Positions 1 to 8,314 of a DNA stretch of 64,000 nucleotides are shown piece by piece (the stretch's first letter is position 1; each line of letters starts with the position of its first letter). This stretch comes from Oceanihabitans iliipiscarium (GTDB lineage Bacteria > Bacteroidota > Bacteroidia > Flavobacteriales > Flavobacteriaceae). Both the position numbers and the translations under genes were made by a program. Under the pieces are notes generated by a model. The model searched no databases. It was not told the DNA's origin and worked only from the letters and a program-made list of their open reading frames with translations. Location of the stretch: contig NZ_JBHUOV010000002.1 in assembly GCF_042686125.1 (NCBI RefSeq), positions 372,001 through 436,000 of the forward strand. The letters are read 5' to 3'.

Positions 1-76
1 CAAAATAAGGTGAGTTTAAAAATTAGTCATTCAAATATGAAGCTAATTTCTACAAAAAGCAAATTTTAATAATCTG

Positions 77-535
77 TTACTCCTGACAGCCCTCTCGTCT
101 TCTTGTGTCTATTAAGTAAATAATCTTCCATTGTCCATTATCGTTAAATAGTTGAAATGAATTTACACCACAATGGCTGAAATTATCATTAAACCAAAAT
201 TCATAAGGTGTCCAAGCATTTGCCATATTACCATCTACTCGAATTTTAAAATCTAATAAACGTTCATCCCATTTCTGGTCAGCTGGTCTATTTGCTATAG
301 CGTTAATTAATTTTGAAGATTCTTCAGTAACCAATACATCTTTACCTTCCTTATCCTTAAATGCAGTCTGGGCAGTAAATTTATTCATCATTACAGATTT
401 CATTAAAGTAGTATCACCTTTATGGAAACCTTCAAAAAAGGTTTCAATAGTTTTTCTCACATCATCATGGGCATTCTCTTGTGCAACTATGGTTCCAGTT
501 GCCAGCATTACAAAAAATAGTATTACACGTGTCAT
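77..535 (-). CDS. Secreted SnoaL/NTF2-like protein
   Basis: The 152-residue product starts with a signal peptide (residues 1-18, ending near TGTIVAQ), so it is probably periplasmic or exported. The mature part has the pattern of small NTF2/SnoaL-fold proteins: a helix (DDVRKTIETFFEGFHKGD) that continues into a short helical stretch and then strands ending NGQWKIIYLIDTRR. Its length is usual for that fold. No catalytic residues can be named, and such proteins may bind a small ligand or a partner. It lies alone, divergent from panB, with a 122-bp shared upstream region. The fold call comes from pattern recognition only. Confidence 0.6.
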   Translation of the reverse strand: MTRVILFFVMLATGTIVAQENAHDDVRKTIETFFEGFHKGDTTLMKSVMMNKFTAQTAFKDKEGKDVLVTEESSKLINAIANRPADQKWDERLLDFKIRVDGNMANAWTPYEFWFNDNFSHCGVNSFQLFNDNGQWKIIYLIDTRRREGCQE

Positions 536-624
536 AATTGTTTAGTTTTTAGCTAAAATAAATTACAAACCCTCAATTTTAATAGCATTAAAGAAAAGTT
601 TAACATTATGTATACTTAATTTAT

Positions 625-632
625 TACTTTTA
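625..632 (+). promoter_or_regulatory. Candidate -7 element of panB
   Basis: TACTTTTA lies 26 bases before the panB ATG and approximates the Bacteroidota -7 consensus TAnnTTTG. The same string TACTTTTACATC recurs upstream of tpx at 30469. No good -33 TTTG is visible, so this is a moderate call. Confidence 0.4.
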
Positions 633-657
633 CATCCTATCAAATTATACCTAAAAG

Positions 658-1476
658 ATGTCTGTAGCAAAAAAAGAATACAAAAGAATAACTGTAAAAA
701 CTCTAGTAGATATGAAATCTAATGGAGAAAAAATATCTATGTTAACAGCCTATGATTATACTATGGCTAAGATTGTTGATGGTGCAGGAATTGACGTTAT
801 TCTGGTTGGTGATTCTGCAAGTAATGTTATGGCTGGTCATGAAACAACATTACCTATTACTTTAGACCAAATGATTTATCACGCTTCGTCTGTAGTTAGA
901 GCTATAGATCGTGCTCTAGTGGTTGTAGATTTACCTTTTGGAAGTTATCAAAGTGATCCTAAAGAAGCTCTACGCTCTGCCATTAGAATTATGAAAGAGT
1001 CTGGTGGTCATGCCGTGAAAATGGAAGGTGGCAAAGAAGTTAAAGAATCTATTAAGCGTATTTTAAATGCTGGAATCCCTGTTATGGGACATTTGGGATT
1101 AACCCCACAGTCTATATATAAATTTGGAACTTATACTGTTCGTGCTAAAGAAGAACAGGAAGCAAAACAACTTAAAGAAGATGCGTTAATGTTAGAAAAA
1201 GCAGGTTGTTTCGCGATAGTTTTAGAAAAAATTCCTGCAAAGTTGGCCAAAGAAGTTGCAGAAAGCGTTAGTATTCCTGTTATAGGTATTGGTGCTGGAA
1301 ATGGAGTTGATGGACAAGTTTTAGTTTTACACGATATGATAGGTATGACCCATGAATTTAATCCAAGATTTTTACGTCGCTATATGAATCTTTATGAAGA
1401 AATGACGAGTGCCATTTCTCAATATGTAACAGATGTAAAAAGCAGAGATTTTCCTAATGACGAAGAACAGTATTAG
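658..1476 (+). CDS. panB: 3-methyl-2-oxobutanoate hydroxymethyltransferase
   Basis: This 272-residue enzyme transfers a hydroxymethyl group from methylene-tetrahydrofolate to 3-methyl-2-oxobutanoate, giving ketopantoate, the first committed step of pantothenate and CoA synthesis. Visible family landmarks are MLTAYDYTMAKI (28-39), the metal-ligand aspartate in VGDSASNVMAGHETT (D52), D91 in DLPFGSY, E123 in KMEGG, and the catalytic glutamate region AIVLEKIP (E190). It is a full-length cytoplasmic TIM barrel. The TAG stop overlaps the GTG start of the next gene by one base, so the two are probably translationally coupled. The panB-pseudouridine synthase pair is common in flavobacteria. Confidence 0.95.
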   Translation: MSVAKKEYKRITVKTLVDMKSNGEKISMLTAYDYTMAKIVDGAGIDVILVGDSASNVMAGHETTLPITLDQMIYHASSVVRAIDRALVVVDLPFGSYQSDPKEALRSAIRIMKESGGHAVKMEGGKEVKESIKRILNAGIPVMGHLGLTPQSIYKFGTYTVRAKEEQEAKQLKEDALMLEKAGCFAIVLEKIPAKLAKEVAESVSIPVIGIGAGNGVDGQVLVLHDMIGMTHEFNPRFLRRYMNLYEEMTSAISQYVTDVKSRDFPNDEEQY

Positions 1477-2177
1477 TGACCGAAAAAATTCTTTCTCATA
1501 AAAGCAATCTTCAAGTTATTTATGAAGATAATCATATCATTGTCGTTAACAAACGTGCTGGTGATATTGTTCAAGGTGATAAAACTGGCGATCAACCTTT
1601 AAGTGATATTGTAAAAGCATATATCAAAATTAAATACAATAAGCCTGGAAATGTCTATTTAGGCACAGTACATCGATTAGATAGACCTACAACTGGGTTA
1701 GTTATTTTCTCCAAGACGAGTAAAGCTTTACCGAGGTTAAACAAATTATTTGTTTCAAAAAATATTAGCAAAACCTATTGGGCAGTTGTAAAAAATGAGC
1801 CTCCAAAAACCGAAGACACTTTAATTCATTGGTTAAAGAAAAATCCTAAAAACAATAAATCTAGGGCTTATATAAAAGAAGTAGATCAAAGTAAAAAAGC
1901 TATACTTCATTATAAGATACTAAGAAAATTGGATCATTATTTTCTACTTGAAATTAATCTAGAAACTGGAAGACATCACCAAATACGTTCACAATTATCT
2001 TCAATTGGATGTCCAATTAAAGGAGATTTAAAGTATGGTTTTGACAGAAGTAATAAAGATGCGAGTATTCATTTACATGCAAGACAAATTCAATTCACTC
2101 ATCCAGTTTCAAAAAAAGAATTAAACATAATTGCTCCATTACCAAAAGATGCCATTTGGGAAGCATGCACTAATTAA
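1476..2177 (+). CDS. RluA-family RNA pseudouridine synthase
   Basis: This 233-residue protein isomerises specific uridines to pseudouridine in rRNA or tRNA. The catalytic aspartate is D69 in the motif HRLDRPTTGLVIFSKT, and the second family motif is visible as LETGRHHQIRSQL. An N-terminal S4 domain is absent, as in the shorter RluA-type enzymes. The start is GTG and overlaps the panB stop by one base (1476), so there is no room for another start. The target nucleotide cannot be told from sequence. It converges on the histidine kinase gene, with the two stop codons overlapping at 2174-2177. Confidence 0.9.
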   Translation: MTEKILSHKSNLQVIYEDNHIIVVNKRAGDIVQGDKTGDQPLSDIVKAYIKIKYNKPGNVYLGTVHRLDRPTTGLVIFSKTSKALPRLNKLFVSKNISKTYWAVVKNEPPKTEDTLIHWLKKNPKNNKSRAYIKEVDQSKKAILHYKILRKLDHYFLLEINLETGRHHQIRSQLSSIGCPIKGDLKYGFDRSNKDASIHLHARQIQFTHPVSKKELNIIAPLPKDAIWEACTN

Positions 2178-3001
2178 ACTATTTGATTAAGTGGATATTC
2201 AAGAGTCAGTAAAACACCTTTATTAGGCTTAGAGCTTAAATTAAATTTGGCTTTTATAAGCTCTGCTCTACTCTTCATATTTAATAGCCCTGAACCTAAT
2301 TCTGCAGTGTCAACATCAAAGCCTTTTCCATCATCACTAGCATTAATAATCAAAAAATCTTTTTTGTAATCTAACTTTACACTTAAGTTTTTTGCCTCAG
2401 AATATTTAACAGAATTGGAGAAAAATTCTTGTAGAATTCTAAACATAATGATTTCATGCTTTTTATCTGAAATAACAACTTTCTCTCCTTTAACTGATAA
2501 TTCTGCACTTGTAAACTTCATACGTTTTAATCGATCTAACTCATTAGTAATCGACTTTTCAAAACCTATATTTAAAATGACTTCATTATTTAATGATTTA
2601 GATAATGAGCGTACTTCTTTTAAACTCTCTCTAACAATATTGGTCGTTTCAGTGATGTTCGCTTTAACCTCTTCAGACACTTGAGTTCCTAGAATACTTA
2701 ATTGCATACTCGCTACAGATAATAATTGACCAACATTATCGTGCAATTCCCAACCAATGTTTTTCAAGGTCTGTTCTTGAATTTCGGTTTGAGTTCTAGA
2801 GATTTCTTCATCAAATATTTGCTGCTGCTTAATTTTATCTAATAAAAGTTGATTTTTTCTTTTCTGAAAAACAATAAAAAATATAATAATTAACGAGCAG
2901 ACAATGAGTAAAACACCAATCATGTAAACCAATAAATAACGCTCGGCTGATGTAGAGACTGGCCCTTGTTCTTGTAATATTTTTAAAACTGTGTTAATCA
3001 T
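2174..3001 (-). CDS. Sensor histidine kinase, NarX/LytS-like (HisKA_3 type)
   Basis: I chose the ATG at 3001 (275 residues), which overlaps the upstream gene by 8 bases. An upstream extension to 3055 is open but would lie inside the neighbour. The protein has one N-terminal transmembrane helix (about 22-45), a short coiled coil, a HisKA_3-type dimerisation box with phospho-acceptor H87 in IGWELHDNVGQLLS, and a HATPase_c domain with an N box (FFSNSVKYSEA) and G boxes (DDGKGFD, GSGLLNM). Such kinases normally signal to a LuxR-type response regulator, but none lies nearby. There is almost no extracytoplasmic domain, so sensing may fall to the two 7-TM proteins encoded just upstream. Confidence 0.85.
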   Translation of the reverse strand: MINTVLKILQEQGPVSTSAERYLLVYMIGVLLIVCSLIIIFFIVFQKRKNQLLLDKIKQQQIFDEEISRTQTEIQEQTLKNIGWELHDNVGQLLSVASMQLSILGTQVSEEVKANITETTNIVRESLKEVRSLSKSLNNEVILNIGFEKSITNELDRLKRMKFTSAELSVKGEKVVISDKKHEIIMFRILQEFFSNSVKYSEAKNLSVKLDYKKDFLIINASDDGKGFDVDTAELGSGLLNMKSRAELIKAKFNLSSKPNKGVLLTLEYPLNQIV

Positions 3002-3698
3002 ATTTAGGTTTTGAAACAATGAGACCAATAGTAAAGCAAGTATACATAAATACATTAGTAAATAAAAATATTAACCGCTTTAGGTTGGCATAATCCCAAT
3101 CATCAGTTGTATTATAAATTTCAAAAAACACTAATGGTGTGATGACCAACCACCAAGTAAATATCGCTACAGAAATATAAAAGCTAAGTAATCTTTTAAA
3201 ATCTAATACAAGGTTACTTTGTAGGAGTTCCGTAAAATAGCTTACCAAGCATACTAATAAAGCACATGCGCCTGTAATTTGTAAAAAAGGGGAAAACGAT
3301 CTTGATACTTGACTAGAATATATAATTAAATAAAGTATAGCACTAACAAAAAACATAGCACTAATACCTTTAATAACTGCTTTATTTCGTTGGGACTTTA
3401 AAACCCCATGATAATAAAACATGAAGAATAAAATACTTCCAATGGACCAAAAAATGGTATACCACCAAGTTGAGCCGCTTACACCTGCATTTTTAATAAA
3501 AATTAATAACTCATGATTTCGATAATAGGCTAAAGTATAACCTATCACTTCAACAAAAACGACATACGTTAAAAAATATACAAAATATTTCGAGAAGGAG
3601 TTTTTATACTTTGGGAGTAGAATAATTCCTACTAAAGCTGCAATAATCTCAAAACTATAAACAATAAAATGAAAGTTACTCGTTAAAAATTCTACCAT
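2994..3698 (-). CDS. 7-TM membrane protein, tandem paralogue B
   Basis: I do not recognise the family. The 234-residue product has about seven hydrophobic segments (near 10-30, 37-58, 80-98, 108-130, 138-160, 170-192 and 207-228) and short loops. It aligns over its whole length with the gene directly upstream: both have a WWxTxFWxIGSxLFF segment, a WWLVxTPL segment, and an end of the form IGLIVxKPxYD. The pair is therefore a tandem duplication. Its 3' end overlaps the histidine kinase start by 8 bases, which suggests co-translation and a shared signalling role. That role is inference. Confidence 0.65.
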   Translation of the reverse strand: MVEFLTSNFHFIVYSFEIIAALVGIILLPKYKNSFSKYFVYFLTYVVFVEVIGYTLAYYRNHELLIFIKNAGVSGSTWWYTIFWSIGSILFFMFYYHGVLKSQRNKAVIKGISAMFFVSAILYLIIYSSQVSRSFSPFLQITGACALLVCLVSYFTELLQSNLVLDFKRLLSFYISVAIFTWWLVITPLVFFEIYNTTDDWDYANLKRLIFLFTNVFMYTCFTIGLIVSKPKYD

Positions 3699-3706
3699 TC
3701 AAAAAA

Positions 3707-4423
3707 CTAATCGTATTCTGGTTTTAAAACTATTAAGCCAATTGCAAATGTAGTATACATAAAAATATTTGAAAGTAGATAAACCATTCTTCTTAATCGT
3801 ACAAATTCCAAATCAGAACTTGAAAAATATATATCATAAAAAATTAATGGAGTAACAACTAACCACCAAACAAAAATGGCGACACTTATAATAAAGTTTA
3901 TTGATTTCACTATTCCAAGAATTTTATCACTTTTCAATATTTCAATAAAGTAAAAAGAAATGCTCATTAAAATAAGTACAGCTCCAAATATATTAATTGG
4001 ATTAATGAACGCATTTGAGAATCTATTTATATCAATAATAATTAAACCAAAAGACATCAATAAAAATAGTGAACAAGTCACTTTTATTATCGACTTAAAC
4101 CTATGATTTACAATCAATTTGTAATAATAATAAGAAAAAAACAAAGCACTTCCTATATTCCAGAACAAAGTAAACCACCAGTAATTATTATCAAAAAAAG
4201 TCCCTTTAATAATTTCTTTAAACCTTTTTAAAGTATCATATTCAGAGAAAAATGATTTATAGCCTCCTAGAAAATCAACTAATGCTACATATATTAAAAA
4301 ATAAATAAAATACTTAACATTAGTGTTTTTAAATTTCTTATAGCTAATAATGGCAGCTATAGCTGCCATTATTATTACACTATCATTTAATAGCGTATAA
4401 TTTTTATATAGAAAATCTTTCAC
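3707..4423 (-). CDS. 7-TM membrane protein, tandem paralogue A
   Basis: The 238-residue product has about seven predicted transmembrane helices and is homologous along its length to the product of 2994-3698. Shared segments include YWWFTLFWNIGSALFF, IFVWWLVVTPLIFYDIY and the terminal FAIGLIVLKPEYD. The 8-base gap to the next gene indicates one transcript reading 4423 to 2174: two 7-TM proteins, then a kinase. No enzyme motif is visible. A sensor or kinase-partner role is possible but unproved. Confidence 0.65.
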   Translation of the reverse strand: MKDFLYKNYTLLNDSVIIMAAIAAIISYKKFKNTNVKYFIYFLIYVALVDFLGGYKSFFSEYDTLKRFKEIIKGTFFDNNYWWFTLFWNIGSALFFSYYYYKLIVNHRFKSIIKVTCSLFLLMSFGLIIIDINRFSNAFINPINIFGAVLILMSISFYFIEILKSDKILGIVKSINFIISVAIFVWWLVVTPLIFYDIYFSSSDLEFVRLRRMVYLLSNIFMYTTFAIGLIVLKPEYD

Positions 4424-4432
4424 AAAGTTTTA

Positions 4433-4924
4433 CTATTGTGGATAATTTACAGATGGTGGCTCACCTGGATCCCCTCCATTTAATCCATCTGCTTTTGGAA
4501 TATCTCCATTACCCACCTTTAAATCACCTAGTCCACCTTCAGATAAAGATGGTACTCCTGTAGGCACTATAAATATAGTCGTATAGCCTACTTCTTTACC
4601 TGAATCTGCATGAGCTCCTAAATACATTCTAAAGCCATTAAGGTCATATTTTAAAGTATCTGCTTGTTTTTTTGCATGTTTAATAAAGCCTTCTAAATCA
4701 TCTAAAGACCACCACGAAGAACGGTTGTCTGGTCTTTTTACAATGGAGTCACTAATTAACTGGTGGCGTGAATTGAACGCCTCATCTAAAGCAACTGCTT
4801 CAGTCCATTTAATAATCCCTTTTGGTGTTGACATATTATCTAAGTTATTTTGGTTACAAAAACAGTAGTAAGCAACTAAAAATCCTATAGCAAAGCCTAG
4901 AAGTAGTAATAATAATTTTTTCAT
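4433..4924 (-). CDS. Membrane-anchored protein of unknown function
   Basis: The 163-residue product starts with a hydrophobic segment (MKKLLLLLLGFAIGFLVAYY) that could be an anchor or an uncleaved signal. A cysteine at position 22 is not in a clean lipobox. The rest is hydrophilic with a low-complexity, glycine- and proline-rich tail (after residue 128) and a stretch SSWWSLDDLEGFIKHAKKQ that looks helical. I recognise no family. It lies 9 bases upstream of the 7-TM gene on the same strand and may be the first gene of the 7-TM/kinase transcript. Confidence 0.55.
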   Translation of the reverse strand: MKKLLLLLLGFAIGFLVAYYCFCNQNNLDNMSTPKGIIKWTEAVALDEAFNSRHQLISDSIVKRPDNRSSWWSLDDLEGFIKHAKKQADTLKYDLNGFRMYLGAHADSGKEVGYTTIFIVPTGVPSLSEGGLGDLKVGNGDIPKADGLNGGDPGEPPSVNYPQ

Positions 4925-4968
4925 AAGTAAGAATTTAAGTTAATAGCTCCTTAAAGGTAAGAAAAATA

Positions 4969-6507
4969 TTAACCCAACCAACCCTCTCTATCTAAACTTC
5001 TGTACTGAATGGCTTCACTAATATGACTCTCTTTTATATCTAATTGATTATCAAGATCTGCAATGGTTCTAGATACTTTTAAAATTCTATCATAAGCTCT
5101 AGCCGAAAGACTTAAACGCTCCATTGCTGTTTTTATTAATGCTTTTGAAGTATTATCTAACCGACAATATTTTCGGATTTGTTTGGTATTCATTTGAGCA
5201 TTATAATGCACACGATCTGAATTCATAAAACGTTGTGTTTGGAATGCTCTCGCTCTAGTGACTCGTTTTCTTATCTCCACTGATGTCTCGCCTTTTCTGT
5301 CGTCTGAAAGCTTATCAAAAGGTACAGGAGTGACTTCTATATGAATATCGATTCGATCTAACAAAGGTCCAGAAATCTTACTTAAATATCGCTGCATTTC
5401 AGCAGGAGAAGATGTTACTGGTGCATTTGGGTCATTAAAATACCCTCCAGGACTAGGATTCATACTCGCTACTAACATAAATGAAGATGGATAAGTTACT
5501 GTAAATCGTGCTCTAGAAATAGTAACTTCTCTATCTTCTAAAGGTTGTCTCATCACTTCCAAAACTTCACGTTTAAATTCTGGCAATTCGTCAAGAAATA
5601 ATACACCATTGTGCGATAAAGATATTTCGCCTGGTTGTGGGTAACTTCCGCCTCCTACTAGGGCGACATTTGATATGGTATGATGTGGACTTCTAAATGG
5701 ACGTTGAGCCATAAGCCCAATATTTTCTTTAACGCGTCCAACAACAGAGTGAATTTTAGTCGTTTCTAAAGCTTCATGAATTGTCATTGGAGGTAAAATA
5801 CTAGGCAAGCGTTTAGCCAGCATCGTTTTTCCAGCTCCTGGAGGTCCAATAAGAATAATATTATGTCCACCAGCTGCAGCAATTTCCATACAACGCTTTA
5901 TACTCTCTTGGCCTTTCACATCTGAAAAATCAAACTCAGGGAAATCAAGGTTTTTTTCAAACTCTTTTTTGGTATCAATAATGGTTTGCTCTAGAGGTTC
6001 GTCTTTATCAAAATAATTAATAACCTCTTTAATATTATGAACTCCAAAGACTTGTAAGTCATCAACGATTGCAGCTTCTTTAGCATTTTGCTTTGGAAGA
6101 ATAAACCCTTTAAAACCTTCTGCTTTGGCTTTAATTGCGATAGGCAAAGCGCCTTTAATAGGCTGAAGACTTCCGTCTAAAGACAATTCACCCATAATTA
6201 AAAAATCTTCTAAATTATTGGCTTGAATTTGCTTCGTCGCCGCAAGAATTCCTAAGGCAAGAGTAAGATCGTAAGCACTTCCTTCTTTGCGTAAATCTGC
6301 AGGAGACATATTTATAATAATTTTTTTACCTGGAATTTTATAACCATTATTCTGTAATGCTGCAGCAATACGATAATTACTTTCTTTAATGGCATTATCG
6401 GGAAGACCAACTAAGTGATAACCTATTCCGCTATTCACATTTACTTCAACTGTAATGGTTGTAGCTTCTACTCCAAATACTGCACTCCCAAAAACTTTTT
6501 TAAGCAT
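4969..6507 (-). CDS. comM: YifB/ComM-family Mg-chelatase-like AAA+ ATPase
   Basis: The 512-residue protein has the three-part ComM layout: an N-terminal LonC-like domain (1-165, with EVNVNSGIGYHLVGLPDNAIKES), an AAA+ module with Walker A GPPGAGKT (221-228) and Walker B VLFLDELPEF, and a C-terminal Mg-chelatase helical domain ending in SLDREGWLG. In other bacteria ComM is a hexameric helicase that promotes branch migration during natural transformation. The length is normal. It stands alone between unrelated genes, with no other competence gene in the window. Confidence 0.92.
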   Translation of the reverse strand: MLKKVFGSAVFGVEATTITVEVNVNSGIGYHLVGLPDNAIKESNYRIAAALQNNGYKIPGKKIIINMSPADLRKEGSAYDLTLALGILAATKQIQANNLEDFLIMGELSLDGSLQPIKGALPIAIKAKAEGFKGFILPKQNAKEAAIVDDLQVFGVHNIKEVINYFDKDEPLEQTIIDTKKEFEKNLDFPEFDFSDVKGQESIKRCMEIAAAGGHNIILIGPPGAGKTMLAKRLPSILPPMTIHEALETTKIHSVVGRVKENIGLMAQRPFRSPHHTISNVALVGGGSYPQPGEISLSHNGVLFLDELPEFKREVLEVMRQPLEDREVTISRARFTVTYPSSFMLVASMNPSPGGYFNDPNAPVTSSPAEMQRYLSKISGPLLDRIDIHIEVTPVPFDKLSDDRKGETSVEIRKRVTRARAFQTQRFMNSDRVHYNAQMNTKQIRKYCRLDNTSKALIKTAMERLSLSARAYDRILKVSRTIADLDNQLDIKESHISEAIQYRSLDREGWLG

Positions 6508-6558
6508 TATAGACTATTTTCTATAAATGTATGAAAATTGTTGAGAATAAAAAATCTA

Positions 6559-8178
6559 TTATAATTCTAATGAGGTGAATTTAAAAGTAGTTCCATTAAA
6601 CAAGCCTTTATCACTTAATTTCAATGAAGGAATAACAAGAAGTGCCATAAACGATAAGGTCATATATGGTGCATGAAGCGTGCTTCCTAACCGCTTTGCA
6701 ATTTGATCCAGATGTCCATAGTTCTTACCAATGGTTTCACCGTCTTGATCACTCATTATGCCTGCTACTGGAAGTGGAACAATTTTTTCTTCGGAAGTTC
6801 CTACTGCACAGATACCACCTTTATTTTGTATGATTAAATTTACAGCTTTACAAAGGGCTTCATCTGAAACACCAACTGCAATAATATTATGTGAATCGTG
6901 ACCAACAGAACTCGCGATAGCACCTTCTTTTAATCCGAAGTTCTTTATAAAAGCAATAGCTGGTTTATCATTATTATAACGATTTACTACGGTCATTTTT
7001 AGGATGTCATTATCAACATTTGAAATTAAGTTCCCTTCTGAAATTGTCGCTTGTTCTATAATTTCATTCGTGACGAGTTGTCCTTCCAAAGCTTCAATAA
7101 CTCTGATTTTTTTTGCTGAAGATGCTATCTTGAAATCAGAAATCGACTTCTTTTCTGTATTGAAATTATTAAGATTTTCAAAAGCAACATTTTTAATATT
7201 AACCTTACCAAAATCGTAAACTAATTCGCCATTAATATAGGTTTGAAGGGTTTTAAAACTCTTTAAATCTTCAACTAAAATACAATCTGCATCATCTCCA
7301 ACTTGCAATAATCCAACATCTAAATTGTAATGTTTTACAGGATTTACACAAGCTGCTTGTAATACTTTAAAAACATCTATATTTTTAGAAACTGCTCTAG
7401 CACACAACTTATTAATATGATCGACTATCAAATCATCTGGATGCTTGTCGTCGCTACAGAACATCATGTTTTCATAATGTTCTGGAAGTAAATCTATAAG
7501 CGCTTCAAAATTTTTAGCAGCACTCCCTTCACGAATCAAAATTTTCATTCCTTTTTGGAGTTTTTCTAAAGCTTCTTCATAGGTAAAACATTCATGATCT
7601 GTAGAAATTCCAGCAGCTATATATTTTGTAATATCTTCACCTCTCACTCCAGGCGCATGACCATCTACAGGTTTATTATAATGCTTAGCCCAAGCTATTT
7701 TTTTCATGACTTCATCATCATCAAACAAAACACCTGGATAGTTCATCATTTCGGCTAAATATTTAATATCTGGATTTGCCATTAGTGTTTTAATCGCATC
7801 TGAATCAATAACAGCTCCAGCAGATTCAAAACTTGTTGCAGGCACACAACTTGGTGCGCCAAAGTTGAATTTAAAAGGAACTTGCTTTCCGTTATTAATC
7901 ATAAATTCTACACCTTTTACTCCTAATACATTACCAATTTCATGAGGATCTGAAACCGTTGCTATTGTACCATGTTTAACTGCAAGTTTTGCGAATTCAC
8001 TTGGGACCAACATCGAACTTTCTATATGAATATGAGCATCTACAAAACCAGGAAGAATGTAATGATTAATCGCGTGTTCTTTTTCTATAATGGCGTTTAT
8101 TTTACCATCGACAATATGGACTTCTCCTTTAAAAATACGTCTGTTTTTTATATCTACTATTTGACCTTGTAGTTTCAT
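6559..8178 (-). CDS. ade: Adenine deaminase
   Basis: The 539-residue product belongs to the amidohydrolase-superfamily adenine deaminases, which convert adenine to hypoxanthine in purine salvage. Metal-binding residues are visible in GFVDAHIHIESSM (HIH at 49-51), with further conserved motifs DGHAPGVRGED, STDHECFTYEEA and FCSDDKHPDDL. The C-terminal part carries the family segment SVGHDSHNIIAVG. It is full length and cytoplasmic. It is transcribed alone, away from purine genes. Confidence 0.95.
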   Translation of the reverse strand: MKLQGQIVDIKNRRIFKGEVHIVDGKINAIIEKEHAINHYILPGFVDAHIHIESSMLVPSEFAKLAVKHGTIATVSDPHEIGNVLGVKGVEFMINNGKQVPFKFNFGAPSCVPATSFESAGAVIDSDAIKTLMANPDIKYLAEMMNYPGVLFDDDEVMKKIAWAKHYNKPVDGHAPGVRGEDITKYIAAGISTDHECFTYEEALEKLQKGMKILIREGSAAKNFEALIDLLPEHYENMMFCSDDKHPDDLIVDHINKLCARAVSKNIDVFKVLQAACVNPVKHYNLDVGLLQVGDDADCILVEDLKSFKTLQTYINGELVYDFGKVNIKNVAFENLNNFNTEKKSISDFKIASSAKKIRVIEALEGQLVTNEIIEQATISEGNLISNVDNDILKMTVVNRYNNDKPAIAFIKNFGLKEGAIASSVGHDSHNIIAVGVSDEALCKAVNLIIQNKGGICAVGTSEEKIVPLPVAGIMSDQDGETIGKNYGHLDQIAKRLGSTLHAPYMTLSFMALLVIPSLKLSDKGLFNGTTFKFTSLEL

Positions 8179-8270
8179 ATTTCACTTGAATTTAATTGGA
8201 AATGGATTCCGCATCAAGTGCAGAATAACAACTCATTTACAAATGTAAAGCTATTATATAAAAACAAAAA

Positions 8271-8291
8271 AAGCGAGAGTATATCTCGCTT
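8271..8291 (-). terminator. Rho-independent terminator of the tilS-dsbD transcript
   Basis: An 8-bp stem (AAGCGAGA / TCTCGCTT, with one base shared near the loop) lies 24 bases past the dsbD stop. On the minus strand it is followed by a T-rich run. Confidence 0.75.
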
Positions 8292-8314
8292 TTATAATAA
8301 CTTTTAATAATATT

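Noticed and set aside
2994..3055. Upstream start at 3055 for the histidine kinase
   Set aside because: It would overlap the preceding gene by 62 bases and add a poor hydrophobic segment; the ATG at 3001 gives the usual short overlap.
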